Shown here: in pieces, positions 26,090 through 35,863 of the stretch
Numbering within the stretch: the stretch's first letter is position 1
Layout: every line of letters starts with the position of its first letter
From: Dechloromonas sp.
GTDB lineage: Bacteria; Pseudomonadota; Gammaproteobacteria; Burkholderiales; Rhodocyclaceae
Length of the DNA stretch: 64,000 nucleotides
Reading direction: 5' to 3'
Assembly: GCA_028687035.1 (NCBI GenBank)
Contig: JAQUAX010000001.1
Location: forward strand, 186,001-250,000
The notes under the pieces: generated by a model
Told to the model about the DNA's origin: nothing
What the model saw: the letters and a program-made list of their open reading frames with translations, nothing else
The model's database searches: none
Program-made: the position numbers and the translations under genes

Positions 26090-27037
26090 TCAGGCGACCG
26101 CCGTTTCGGCCCGGCAGACCCGGTCGCGTCCTTCGTGCTTGGCCCGGTACAGCGCCTGGTCGGCGGCCTGGATCAGCGCCTCGCAGGTCTGCCCGGCGTC
26201 GGCCGGCAGGCTGGCGACGCCGATGCTCAGCGTGACCCGGCCGAGCGGCGAACCGGCGTGCGGCTGGTTCAGCTGGTGCACCGCGTGGCGTATCTTCTCG
26301 GCGACGAACAGCGCGCCGCCGAGCGGCGTGTCCGGCAGGATCGCCGAGAATTCCTCGCCGCCGTAGCGGGCGGCCAGGTCGGCGCCGCGCTCCATGGTCT
26401 GGGCGATCGCCGCGGCGACCCGGCGCAGGCAGTCGTCGCCGGCCTGGTGGCCGTAGCGGTCGTTGTACTGCTTGAAATAGTCGATGTCGCACATCAGCAG
26501 CGCGACCGAGCCGCCGGCCCGGCGGGCGCGGCGCCATTCCTGGTCGAGCCGCTCGTCGAACTGCCGGCGGTTGGCGATGCCGGTCAGGCCGTCGATCGCC
26601 GACAGGCGCTTCAGCTCGTTGTTGGCGGCGTCGAGGCGGCGCGTCAGGTCGACCAGCGCGGCGCGCATCCGGACGATGCGCTGCATCGCGCGGATCTTGG
26701 CGCCGAGCACGATTTCGCTGACCGGCTTGATCAGGTAATCGTCGCCGCCGGCCGCGATGCCCTTCTCGATGTCCTCGTCGCCGGCCATCGACGACAGGAA
26801 GATGATCGGCACCCAGCGCTCCTCGCCCTCGATCGCCCGGATGCGCCGTGCGACCTCGTGCCCGTCGATGTCGGGCAGCACGACGTCGAGCAGTACCAGA
26901 TCGGGCTGTTCGGCGGCGAAGGCGGCCACCGCCGCCTCGCCGCTGGCGGCCGGTACGGCCCGGGCGCCGAAGGCTTCGATGTATTGCGACAGCAGCAGCA
27001 GGCTGGAGCGGCTGTCCTCGACGATCAGTATCTTCAT
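26090..27037 (-). CDS. REC-GGDEF diguanylate cyclase
   Basis: Encodes 315 aa. The receiver has Asp51 in LVLLDVVLPDIDG. A short helical linker leads to a GGDEF domain with the active site GGEEF near residues 224-228 and the inhibitory RGAD site five residues upstream, the PleD/WspR layout. Phosphorylation should promote dimerisation and c-di-GMP synthesis. No kinase gene is adjacent. It converges on gloB and lies 22 bases past a small membrane-protein gene on the same strand. Confidence 0.93.
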   Translation of the reverse strand: MKILIVEDSRSSLLLLSQYIEAFGARAVPAASGEAAVAAFAAEQPDLVLLDVVLPDIDGHEVARRIRAIEGEERWVPIIFLSSMAGDEDIEKGIAAGGDDYLIKPVSEIVLGAKIRAMQRIVRMRAALVDLTRRLDAANNELKRLSAIDGLTGIANRRQFDERLDQEWRRARRAGGSVALLMCDIDYFKQYNDRYGHQAGDDCLRRVAAAIAQTMERGADLAARYGGEEFSAILPDTPLGGALFVAEKIRHAVHQLNQPHAGSPLGRVTLSIGVASLPADAGQTCEALIQAADQALYRAKHEGRDRVCRAETAVA

Positions 27038-27059
27038 GGTGGCAGGCCGGTTCCGGCGC

Positions 27060-27506
27060 CTAGCGGCAGTAGAGGTTGAAGAAGATCAGCGCGGCCACCG
27101 CGATGGCGATGGCGAGGCCGGCCCAGCCCAGGCCCCAGTAAAGCGAGCGGCGGGCCTGGCGCAGGGCGTTGTGCTGGCGGTGCGACAGGTATTGCTGATA
27201 TTCGCCGAGCGTCAGCACGGCAGCGAAGACGAAGAAAATCATCCCGCAGAACAGGAAGATGACAGAGGCATTGCCCATCTGGCGGCAACTGCTCGCCGTA
27301 TGGCGCAGGAAATTGACGACGCTGTCGGTCTTCAGCGCCAGGCTGCCGACCAGGTAGGCGAGCAGCACGAAGAGGGCGATCAGCCCGAGGGCCGTCCAGG
27401 TTTGCCAGCGCTTGAGCTGGGCGATCGCATCGGCGATCTCCTTGGCGATTTCCTGCACCAGTTTCTGCACGATGGTATGCGGTTCCGATGTGCTAAATTC
27501 GCGCAA
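27060..27506 (-). CDS. membrane protein of unknown function, 148 aa
   Basis: Two or three hydrophobic helices (about 40-60, 82-106, 124-144) flank a polar loop, after an amphipathic N-terminal segment (IVQKLVQEIAKEIADAIAQL). The TTG at 27506 is chosen because GGAG lies nine bases before it; an upstream ATG at 27563 would overlap the divergent DUF748 gene, and a GTG at 27470 is also possible. No family is recognised. It precedes the REC-GGDEF gene by 22 bases and may be cotranscribed with it. Confidence 0.65.
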   Translation of the reverse strand: MREFSTSEPHTIVQKLVQEIAKEIADAIAQLKRWQTWTALGLIALFVLLAYLVGSLALKTDSVVNFLRHTASSCRQMGNASVIFLFCGMIFFVFAAVLTLGEYQQYLSHRQHNALRQARRSLYWGLGWAGLAIAIAVAALIFFNLYCR

Positions 27507-27526
27507 TATATCTTCTCCGGCGGCAG

Positions 27527-30500
27527 ATGAACATGGCAGAGTCAAAGACAACCCAAATGGCATCGCGTCTCGACGCGCTGGTCCGGGCCCCGCGCACCCG
27601 GCATTTAGGCCTGTGGTTCGGCGGCTTGCTGCTCGCCTTCGGCCTGTTCGGCTATTTCGCGGCGCCGCCGCTGCTCAAGTCGGTGCTGCTGAAGCAGCTG
27701 TCGGCGGAACTGCAGCGCGAGGTGTCGATCGAGCGCATCGACATCAGCCCCTACGCGCTGTCGGCGCGCGTCGCCGGCTTGTCGGTGAAGGCCGCGGACG
27801 GCCACGAGGTGGTCGGTTTCGACGAACTGTTCGTCAACCTGTCGTCGGCCTCGCTGTTCAAGTTCGCCGCGGTCGTCGATGAATTCCGGCTGCAGGGACC
27901 GCGCGTCGCGGTGGCGCGCGTCGCCGACGGGCGCTACGACATTTCCGACCTGCTCGACAAATGGATGCAGCCGAAGGACGAGCCGGAGTCCGGCACGCCG
28001 CGCTTCTCGGTCAACAACATCCAGGTCGCCGGCGGCCGCATCGTGTTCGACGACCAGCCCAAGGGCAAGGTGCATACGGTCAGCGGACTCGATTTCGCGC
28101 TGCCCTTCGTGTCCAGCCTGCCCTACCAGGCCGAGATCTTCGTCGAACCGAGCTTCTCGGCGGCGATCGACGGTTCGACGCTGGCCCTGAAGGGGCGCAG
28201 CACGCCTTTCCTGGAAACCCATCGCAGCGAGCTCGATCTCGACCTCGACCGTTTCGACCTGGCCAGCCTGCAGCCCTACCTGCCGGACGGCGTGCCGCTG
28301 GCCATCGCCGCCGGCCGGCTCGATTCCGAACTGAAAGCGGTATTCCAGGAAACCGCCGACCAGGTCTATTCGCTGACCGTGGTCGGCGCCGCCCACATCG
28401 ACGGACTGGCGCTGACCGAACGCGGCGGCGCGGCGCTGCTCGGCTGGAAGCGCCTGGATGTCGAGCTCGACAGCCTCGATCCGCTGAACCGCAAGGCCGA
28501 CGTCAAGCGGGTCGCGCTCGACGGAATCGACGTCAATCTGGCGGTCGACCGCAAGGGCGGCCTGAACTGGCTGCGCGTCGCCGAGCGTGCCGCGGCCGCG
28601 GGCGGCAAGGCGCCAGCCGCGCCGGTAGCGGCAGCGCCGGCGGCAGCCCCGTTCGCCTGGTCGCTCGGCGAGTTCGCGCTGAGCGACGGCCGGCTGCGCT
28701 GGCAGGACGAATCCGGCGCCCGCCCGGTGGCCGGCGAGTTGCGCCAGCTGAAGGTCCATGTCGGCAAGCTCGACAGCCGCCTGGCCGCGCCGCTCGAAAT
28801 CGGCGAGGTGTCCGGCCTGCTCGATTTCGGCGATGCGCTGCATGTCGACCGCCTGGCGCTGCATCGCATCCGCGTCGACCTCGCGGCCCAGCGCGCCGAT
28901 ATCGGCGAGTTCGCGACGTCCGGCATGCGCGGCCGGATGCTGCGCGAGCGCGACGGCCAGCTTGTCTGGCTGACCCCGCCGGCCCTGGCGGCCGGCCCGG
29001 CCAAACCCGCGGCCAAGGGCGGCAAGGCGCCGGCAGCCAAACCGTGGATCGCCCGCCTGGACAAGCTGAAGATGGACGACATCGCCTTCCGCTTCGAGGA
29101 CCGCTCGCTGCGGCCCGCCGCGGTCCAGGAGCTGGAAGGCTTCAGCCTGAGCGGCGAGGGGCTGGGCAACGAGCCGGGCAAGCACGGCAGCCTGCGGCTC
29201 GAAGGCAAGGTCAACAAGAAGGGCAGCCTGAAGGTCGAAGGCAGCGTCCAGGCGCAGCCGCTCGACCTGGCGCTGAAGGTCGAGACGGTTGCCGTGCCGC
29301 TGCTGCCGCTGCAGCCCTATTTCGGCCAGTACCTGAACGTCGCGCTGACCCGCGGCCAGGTGTCGAACCGGGGCGAAGCCAGCGTCAAGCTCGAGCGTGA
29401 CCAGTTGAAGGCCGCGTACAAGGGCTCGCTGACGCTGGGCGACCTGCTCGCGGTCGACCGGCTGAACAGCGCCGATTTCCTGAAGTGGAAGTCGCTCTAC
29501 CTCGGCGGCATCGATTTCCGGCTCGATCCGCTGTCCGTCGCGGTCGGCGAGATCGCGCTCAGCGACTTCTATTCCCGCCTGATCCTGAACAAGGAAGGCC
29601 GCCTGAATCTGGCCGACCTGGTCCGGAAGGACGATGCGGCCGCGCCGCCGGACGCCGCCAAAACTGCCGACACTAAAACGGCGGCTGCCGAGCCGGCCAA
29701 GGCGCCGCCGCCGATCCGGATCGGCAAGATCACGCTGCAGAACGGCACGGTCAATTTCTCCGACTTCTTCGTGCAGCCCAACTACTCGGTCAATCTGACC
29801 AAGCTCGGCGGCCGCGTCACCGGCCTGTCGTCGAAGGACGATACCGTCGCCGACCTCGAACTGCGCGGCAGCTACGCGAATTCGGCGCCGGTGCAGATCG
29901 TCGCCAAGCTGAACCCGCTGGCCGCCAAGTCCTACCTCGACCTCAAGGCCGAGGTCACCGGCGTCGATCTGGTCGGCTTCTCGCCGTATTCCGGCAAGTA
30001 CGCCGGCTACGCGATCGAGAAGGGCAAGCTGTCGATGAATGTCGCCTACAAGCTGGAGAACCGCCAGCTGAGCGCCGAGAACCGGCTGTTCATCGACCAG
30101 TTCACGTTCGGCGACCGCATCGAGAGCCCGGACGCGACCAAGCTGCCGGTCAACCTGGCGATCTCGCTGCTGAAGAACAACCGCGGCGAGATCGACCTGA
30201 ACCTGCCGATCTCCGGCTCGCTGGAGGATCCGCAGTTCTCGGTCGGCGGGCTGATCGTCAAGGTCATCGTCAACCTGTTCGTCAAGGCCGTGACGTCGCC
30301 GTTCGCGCTGCTCGGTTCGATGTTCGGCGGCGGCGAGGAACTGTCCAACGTCGAGTTCGGTCCGGGGCGGTCGACGATCGACGCGGCGGCCACCCAGAAG
30401 CTCGAGGCGCTGGCCAAGGCGCTGACCGAGCGCGCGTCGCTGAAGCTCGAAATCACTGGCCGCGCCGATCCGGTCGCCGACAAGGAAGGCATCAAGCGCG

Positions 30501-30892
30501 TCGCAATCGAGCGCGCGATGCAGGCCGAGAAGCTCAAGGACATGCTGAAGAAGGGCGGCGAGGGCGTTTCGGTCGACAGCATCGCGATCCCGCCGGCCGA
30601 GTACGAGACCTACCTGACCCGCGCCTACAAGGCCGCCAAGTTCCCGAAGCCGCGCAACATGATCGGCCTGCAGAAGGACCTGCCGGTCGAGGAGATGGAA
30701 AAGCTGATGCTGGCCAACCTGCCGGCCGGCGACGACGAGGTCCGGGCGCTCGCCCAGCGCCGCGCCGAGACCGTGCAGGCCTGGCTGGTCGAGAACGGCA
30801 AGGTGCCGCTCGAGCGCCTGTTCCTGCTGCCGCCGGAGACTGCGCCGGACGACAAGGCGAAGGGCAACCGCGTCGACTTCTCGCTGAGGTAA
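27527..30892 (+). CDS. DUF748/AsmA-like envelope protein
   Basis: Encodes 1121 aa. One N-terminal transmembrane helix (about 27-47) is followed by a very long periplasmic beta-rich region with AsmA-type repeats such as RIDISPYALSARVAGL and DLNLPISGSLEDPQFSVGG. Two low-complexity Ala/Pro/Lys stretches interrupt it. Near the C-terminus, the segment around LEITGRADPVADKEG looks like an OmpA-type peptidoglycan-associating fold. AsmA-like proteins are thought to bridge inner and outer membranes in lipid transport. It lies seven bases before rmuC. Confidence 0.85.
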   Translation: MNMAESKTTQMASRLDALVRAPRTRHLGLWFGGLLLAFGLFGYFAAPPLLKSVLLKQLSAELQREVSIERIDISPYALSARVAGLSVKAADGHEVVGFDELFVNLSSASLFKFAAVVDEFRLQGPRVAVARVADGRYDISDLLDKWMQPKDEPESGTPRFSVNNIQVAGGRIVFDDQPKGKVHTVSGLDFALPFVSSLPYQAEIFVEPSFSAAIDGSTLALKGRSTPFLETHRSELDLDLDRFDLASLQPYLPDGVPLAIAAGRLDSELKAVFQETADQVYSLTVVGAAHIDGLALTERGGAALLGWKRLDVELDSLDPLNRKADVKRVALDGIDVNLAVDRKGGLNWLRVAERAAAAGGKAPAAPVAAAPAAAPFAWSLGEFALSDGRLRWQDESGARPVAGELRQLKVHVGKLDSRLAAPLEIGEVSGLLDFGDALHVDRLALHRIRVDLAAQRADIGEFATSGMRGRMLRERDGQLVWLTPPALAAGPAKPAAKGGKAPAAKPWIARLDKLKMDDIAFRFEDRSLRPAAVQELEGFSLSGEGLGNEPGKHGSLRLEGKVNKKGSLKVEGSVQAQPLDLALKVETVAVPLLPLQPYFGQYLNVALTRGQVSNRGEASVKLERDQLKAAYKGSLTLGDLLAVDRLNSADFLKWKSLYLGGIDFRLDPLSVAVGEIALSDFYSRLILNKEGRLNLADLVRKDDAAAPPDAAKTADTKTAAAEPAKAPPPIRIGKITLQNGTVNFSDFFVQPNYSVNLTKLGGRVTGLSSKDDTVADLELRGSYANSAPVQIVAKLNPLAAKSYLDLKAEVTGVDLVGFSPYSGKYAGYAIEKGKLSMNVAYKLENRQLSAENRLFIDQFTFGDRIESPDATKLPVNLAISLLKNNRGEIDLNLPISGSLEDPQFSVGGLIVKVIVNLFVKAVTSPFALLGSMFGGGEELSNVEFGPGRSTIDAAATQKLEALAKALTERASLKLEITGRADPVADKEGIKRVAIERAMQAEKLKDMLKKGGEGVSVDSIAIPPAEYETYLTRAYKAAKFPKPRNMIGLQKDLPVEEMEKLMLANLPAGDDEVRALAQRRAETVQAWLVENGKVPLERLFLLPPETAPDDKAKGNRVDFSLR

Positions 30893-30898
30893 GGGCGC

Positions 30899-32218
30899 AT
30901 GGGGGAAGCGATGGGGCTGGCGCTGGTCGCCGGCGTGGTCGTCGTCATCCTGCTCCAGGCCGCGCTGCTGCTGCGCGGCCGGCCGGACGACGCGGGGCGG
31001 CTGCAGGCGCTGGCCGAGGCCCAGGAGCGCGGGCTCGCCCGGCTCGAGCGCGAACTGCGCGAGGAAATGGCGCGCGGCCGGCGCGAGGATGCCGAGGAAT
31101 CCTTCCGCGACCGCGAGGAACGGGCCCAGTCGTCGACCCGGCTGGCCCAGGCGCTGGGCACCCAGGTCGGCCAGCTGGGCAGCCTGCAGGGCGAGCGCCT
31201 GGAAGCCTTCGCGCGCGAACTGAACCGTTTCTCGCAGGGGCTGGACGAACGCTTCGAGCGCCTGAAAACCGCCGTCGAGGGACGGTTGACCGCGATCCAG
31301 GCCGACAACGCGGCCAAGCTCGACGAAATGCGCCGCACCGTCGACGAGAAACTGCACGCGACGCTGGAACAGCGCCTCGGCGAATCCTTCCGGCTGGTCA
31401 GCGAGCGCCTCGAGCAGGTGCACCGCGGCCTCGGCGAAATGCAGACGCTGGCTGCCGGCGTCGGCGACCTGAAGCGCGTGCTGACCAACGTCAAGACGCG
31501 CGGCACCTGGGGCGAGGTGCAGCTCGCCGCGCTGCTCGAGCAGCTGCTGACCGCCGGCCAGTTCGCCGCCAACGTGCCGACGCGGCCGGGCAGTGCCGAG
31601 CGCGTCGATTTCGCGATCCGCCTGCCCGGGCGAGACGACGGCGCCGAGGTCTGGCTGCCGATCGACGCCAAGTTCCCGGTCGAGGATTACCAGCGCCTGC
31701 TCGATGCGAGCGAGCCGGCCGCCGCCGAGGAGGCGGCGAAGGCGATCGAGACGCGGCTGAAGAGCGAGGCCAGGAGCATCCGCGACAAGTACGTCGAGCC
31801 GCCGCACACCACCGATTTCGCGATTCTCTACCTGCCGGTCGAGGGGCTGTACGCCGAGGCGCTGCGCCGGCCGGGGCTGGCCGAGTCGCTGCAGCGCGAT
31901 TTCCGGGTCAGCCTGGCCGGCCCGACGACGCTGGCGGCGATGCTGAACAGCCTGCAGATGGGCTTCCGGACGCTGGCCATCGAGCAGCGTTCGGCCGAGG
32001 TCTGGGCTGTGCTCGGCGCCGTCAAGACCGAGTTCGGCAAGTTCGGCGAGGCGCTCGCGCACACCCGGAAAAAGCTCGACGAGGCGAGCAACAGTATCGC
32101 CCGGGCGGAAACAAGGACGCGCCAGCTGTCGCGCCGTCTGAAGGACGTCGAGGCGCTGCCGGCGGGCGACGCGGATCGGCTGATCGGCACGGCGGATTTC
32201 GATGGCGAAGACGCCTGA
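30899..32218 (+). CDS. rmuC: RmuC-family DNA recombination protein
   Basis: Encodes 439 aa. An N-terminal membrane helix (about 3-20) is followed by long coiled coils and the RmuC core with KTRGTWGEVQLAALLEQ and the nuclease-like segment PIDAKFPVEDYQRLL. RmuC limits recombination at inverted repeats and has a PD-(D/E)XK-like fold; its biochemistry is only partly known. It overlaps the following DUF3293 gene by 17 bases. Confidence 0.93.
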   Translation: MGEAMGLALVAGVVVVILLQAALLLRGRPDDAGRLQALAEAQERGLARLERELREEMARGRREDAEESFRDREERAQSSTRLAQALGTQVGQLGSLQGERLEAFARELNRFSQGLDERFERLKTAVEGRLTAIQADNAAKLDEMRRTVDEKLHATLEQRLGESFRLVSERLEQVHRGLGEMQTLAAGVGDLKRVLTNVKTRGTWGEVQLAALLEQLLTAGQFAANVPTRPGSAERVDFAIRLPGRDDGAEVWLPIDAKFPVEDYQRLLDASEPAAAEEAAKAIETRLKSEARSIRDKYVEPPHTTDFAILYLPVEGLYAEALRRPGLAESLQRDFRVSLAGPTTLAAMLNSLQMGFRTLAIEQRSAEVWAVLGAVKTEFGKFGEALAHTRKKLDEASNSIARAETRTRQLSRRLKDVEALPAGDADRLIGTADFDGEDA

Positions 32219-32636
32219 GCTGGACGCCGCCTACCGGGCGACGACCTACCGGGTGTTCATGCCCGACGGTTTTCTCGACCTGCGCATCGACCGGGCCTCG
32301 CCGCACCTGGCCGACTGGCTGGCCGCCGGCGATTTCGCCGCCTTCGCGCTGTTGACCGCGTGCAACCCGGGCAGCCGGCCGGCGACCCCGGCCGACAACG
32401 CGCGGCGCCAGGCCGAGCTCGAATGCGACCTGCTCGACGCGGGCTACCGGCCGTTCGGCGCCGAACACCTGGCCGACGCCGGCGACTGGCCGGTCGAACC
32501 GGGCTGCTTCGTGCCCGGCCTGAGCGCCGACGACGCGCTCGCGCTGGGTGCCGATTACGGCCAGAATGCGGTGGTATGCGGCGGCGCCGATGGCGTGCCG
32601 CGGCTGCTCTGGATAGAAGAACAGGATGATGTCTAG
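32202..32636 (+). CDS. DUF3293 domain protein
   Basis: Encodes 144 aa, all of it one compact domain. The family pattern shows in FALLTACNPGSRPATPADNA and the C-terminal LGADYGQNAVVCGGADG. Its function is unknown; members are cytoplasmic single-domain proteins common in proteobacteria. It begins inside rmuC and ends inside the kinase gene, so the three genes form an overlapping operon. Confidence 0.83.
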   Translation: MAKTPELDAAYRATTYRVFMPDGFLDLRIDRASPHLADWLAAGDFAAFALLTACNPGSRPATPADNARRQAELECDLLDAGYRPFGAEHLADAGDWPVEPGCFVPGLSADDALALGADYGQNAVVCGGADGVPRLLWIEEQDDV

Positions 32637-34978
32637 CAAAATCGGCCGCTACGAAATCCGCGGCGAACTCGGTCGCGGCGCGCAGAGCACCGTCTATCTC
32701 GCTTTCGATCCGCAGCTGCAGCGCCAGGTCGCGATCAAGACGCTGCATTTCGGCGGCGCCGATCCGGCCCGCAACCGGCGCCTGCTCGAGGAGGCGCGCA
32801 GCAGCGCCCAGCTGCGCCATCCGCAGATCGTGCCGATCTTCGACGTCGGCGAGACCGGCGGCGACCCCTACCTGGTGTTCGAGTACGTGCCGGGCAAGAA
32901 CCTCGCCGATTTCCTGCGCCAGAGCGGCGCGCTGTCGGCGGTCAAGGCGGTGTCGCTGCTGCGCCCGGTGCTCGACGCGATCGGGCATGCGCACGCGCAG
33001 GGCCTGATCCACCGCGACCTGAAGCCGTCCAACGTGCTGCTCGACGAGGACGGCATGCCGCGGGTCATGGATTTCGGCATCGCGGCCCGGGTCGATGCGG
33101 CCGATCCGGCCGGACGCGGCTATACCGGCACGCCCGCCTACATGGCGCCGGAGTACGTCCTGCGCCGCGAATACGGCGAGGCCTCGGACGTCTTCTCGGC
33201 CGGCCTGCTGCTGTACGAGATGCTGGCCGGGCGGCCGGCCGTCGGCGAGCGCGACCCGGCGGCCTGCATGCGCCGGCTGGCCGGCGAGGACCTGCGTCTT
33301 CCCGGCAACGCCGCGGTCGACGACGCGCTGGCGGCCATTCTGTACAAGGCGCTGGCCCGCGACCCGGCGCTGCGCTACCGCAGCGCCGCGCAGTTCGCCG
33401 AGGCGCTCGACCATTACCTTGATCCGGAGGACGAAGTCGCCGGCGGCGGGCAGCCGGCGACCCTCGATTTCCTGATGCGCCGGATGCGCCACAAGAGCGA
33501 TTTCCCGGCGCTGTCGGAGTCGGTCGGGGCGATCAACAAGATCGCCAACAGCGAGACCGAGAGCATCGACAAGCTGTCGAACACCATCCTGAAGGACTTC
33601 GCGCTGACCAACAAGCTGCTGCGCCTGGTCAATTCGGCCTACTACCGGCCGGCCGGCGGCGGAACGATCAGCACCGTGTCGCGCGCCGTCGTCGTGCTCG
33701 GCTTCGAGGCGGTGCGCAACATCGCGATCACCGTGCTGCTGTTCGAGCACCTGCAGAACAAGAACAACGCCCGGCTGCTCAAGGAGGAATTCCTGCGCGC
33801 CAGCCTGGCCGGCGTGCTGGCGCGCGACCTCGGCGCCGCCGCGAAGCTGCGCGACCTCGAGCAGTCCTTCATCTGCGCGCTGTTCCACAACCTGTGGCCG
33901 GCTGCTGGCGCAATACTACTTTCCGGAAGAGTTCGACGAAATCCGCCGGCTGATGGACCAGAAGTCCCTCGGCGAGGAACAGGCGGCGCTGCAGGTGCTC
34001 GGCCTGTCGTTCGAGGACATGGGCGTCGCCATCGCCCGGCAATGGGGGCTGCCACCGCTGATCGTCGGCTCGATGCGCCACCTGCCGGCCGGCCCGGTGC
34101 GCGCGACCAACGGCCCGGAGGGGCGCCTCCGGATGCTGTCTTCCTGCGCCAACGAGGTCTGCGACCTGATCGCCCGGGCGAGTCCGGAGAACCGCGAGCG
34201 CGAACTGCGCAAGGTGATGGCCCGCTTTGCCGACGCGCTGCCGGTCGACGAGCGGACGATGCGCCAGACCGTGCATAAGGCGGTCGACGAGCTCGGGGAA
34301 TTCGCCCGCGTGATCCAGCTGAACCTCGCGCAGACGGCGATCGGCAAGCAGATGCGGCAGTTCGTCCAGGGCGCGGCCGGGGCGGACGCGGTGGACGACG
34401 GCGGGGAGGGCGATTTCACCGACGCGACGCTGCTCGATTCGACGCTGCCCGACGCGGTGCCGGCCGACCCGCAGTCGGTGCTGACCGCCGGCATCCAGGA
34501 CATCAGCAATGCGCTGGTCGAGGGCTGCAAGCTCAACGACATCCTGCGCATCATCCTGGAAACCATGTACCGGGCGATGGGTTTCCGCCGCGTGATCCTC
34601 TGCGTTCGCGACGCCAAGGCCAACACGATGCAGGGTCGCTTCGGCTTCGGGCCGGAAGCGGCGGAGGCGGCGCGCGCCTTCCGTTTTCCGCTGAGCTTCA
34701 CGCCGGACATCTTCCACGCGGCGACGGCGAAGGGCGTCGATATCCTGATCAGCGACATCGGCGATCCGAAGATCGCCGGGCGCATCCCGGACTGGTACCG
34801 GCAGGCGGTGCCGGCGCGTTCCTTCGTGCTGCTGCCGCTGAACATCAAGGGCAGCCCGGTCGCGCTGATCTACGCCGACCGCGACGAGGCCGGCGGCATC
34901 TCGCTTCCGGAAAAGGAACTGCAGCTGCTGCGCACGCTGCGCAACCAGGCCATCCTGGCGATCAAGCAGGGGAGCTGA
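32626..34978 (+). pseudogene. Ser/Thr protein kinase-HDOD-GAF gene split by +1 frameshift
   Basis: The first frame carries a complete Hanks-type kinase (glycine loop GRGAQSTVY, Lys38, HRDLKPSN at 129-136, DFG at 149) and the start of an HDOD domain (about 295-425). At position 33895 an extra T (CTGTGGCCGG where the HDOD reading predicts CTGGGCCGG) shifts the frame. Without it, HNLGRLLAQYYFPEE continues smoothly through the HDOD remainder to a C-terminal GAF domain ending at 34978, giving about 783 aa. As read, the first frame runs on in nonsense to 34278. This could be a recent mutation, a phase-variable change or a sequencing error. Confidence 0.85.
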
Positions 34979-34983
34979 AACGA

Positions 34984-35009
34984 CGATGCCCGCCGGGCGG
35001 CGGGCATCG
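34984..35009. terminator. strong hairpin between kinase gene and bamD (convergent)
   Basis: An 11-bp perfect stem (CGATGCCCGCC / GGCGGGCATCG) with a four-base loop lies six bases past the kinase/GAF stop and 27 bases past the bamD stop. There is no T-run on either side, so it may act as a bidirectional barrier or an mRNA 3'-end stabiliser rather than a classical terminator. Confidence 0.6.
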
Positions 35010-35035
35010 CAGGCAAGGCGCGGCGGCCGGCGGAC

Positions 35036-35863
35036 TTACCAGAGCTGCCACCAGCCCTTCTTGCGGTCCAGGCCGTCGCGGGCGAAGCGGCTGTCCGGGA
35101 AATTCTTCTTGAACACGCGGCCGGCGTCGTCGCGCAGGTCGGTCATGCCGAGCTGGTCGTAGGCGATGACCATGATGTACATCGCTTCCTCGATCGCCGG
35201 GGCCTGCGGATAGGTCTTGATCGCGGTCTGCGCCCGGTTGATCGCGGCGACGTAGGCGCCGCGTTTGTAATAGTAGCGGGCGACGTGGACTTCCAGCGAG
35301 GCCAGCGCATTGACCAGGTATTCCATGCGCTTGATCGCGTCCGGCGTGTATTTGCTGTTCGGGAAGCGGGTCGCCAGTTCGCGGAAGGTGTCGAAAGCTT
35401 CGCGGGCCGCCTTCGGATCGCGCTCGGTCGGGTCCTGCGTGCCGAAGTAGGCGGCGTAGCCGAGGTCCTCGTTGAAGTTGATCAGGCCCTTCAGGTAATA
35501 CACGTAATCGACGGCCGGGTGGTTGGGGTGCAGCTTGATGAAGCGGTCGCAGGCGGCCAGCGCCGAGCCCGGTTCGTTGCCCTTCCAGTAGATGTAGCCG
35601 AGTTCGAGCTGGGCCTGCTGCGCGTAGCGGCCGTAGGGATAGCGGGCCTCGAGCTTTTCCATGTACTTGGCGGCCTTGTCCCAGGCGCCGTCGGCCTGGG
35701 CTTCCTTGGCTTCCGAATACAGGCGGCCGGCCGACCAGCCGGTCGTCTCGTCCTTGGTTTCACCCATGCCGCTGCAGCCGGCGACGGTGGCGACGACGAA
35801 AAACGCCATCAGCAGGCGCGAGAACGCGGTGAACCCGGTGAATCCGGCTAAACTTCGCATCAT
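35036..35863 (-). CDS. bamD: outer-membrane assembly lipoprotein BamD
   Basis: Encodes 275 aa. A lipoprotein signal with lipobox VAGC (Cys30) is followed by tetratricopeptide-like repeats, including ARYPYGRYAQQAQLELGY and RFPNSKYTPDAIKRMEYL. BamD is the essential partner of BamA in inserting outer-membrane beta-barrels. The start may be the next codon (ATG at 35860), since 35863 overlaps the divergent rluD start. bamD-rluD divergence is common in proteobacteria. Confidence 0.95.
   Translation of the reverse strand: MMRSLAGFTGFTAFSRLLMAFFVVATVAGCSGMGETKDETTGWSAGRLYSEAKEAQADGAWDKAAKYMEKLEARYPYGRYAQQAQLELGYIYWKGNEPGSALAACDRFIKLHPNHPAVDYVYYLKGLINFNEDLGYAAYFGTQDPTERDPKAAREAFDTFRELATRFPNSKYTPDAIKRMEYLVNALASLEVHVARYYYKRGAYVAAINRAQTAIKTYPQAPAIEEAMYIMVIAYDQLGMTDLRDDAGRVFKKNFPDSRFARDGLDRKKGWWQLW

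Noticed and set aside
27605-32062. Very long open frame antisense to the DUF748 protein and rmuC
   Set aside because: It mirrors high-GC codon-position bias on the opposite strand; the protein is low-complexity with no domain and lies wholly under two well-supported genes.
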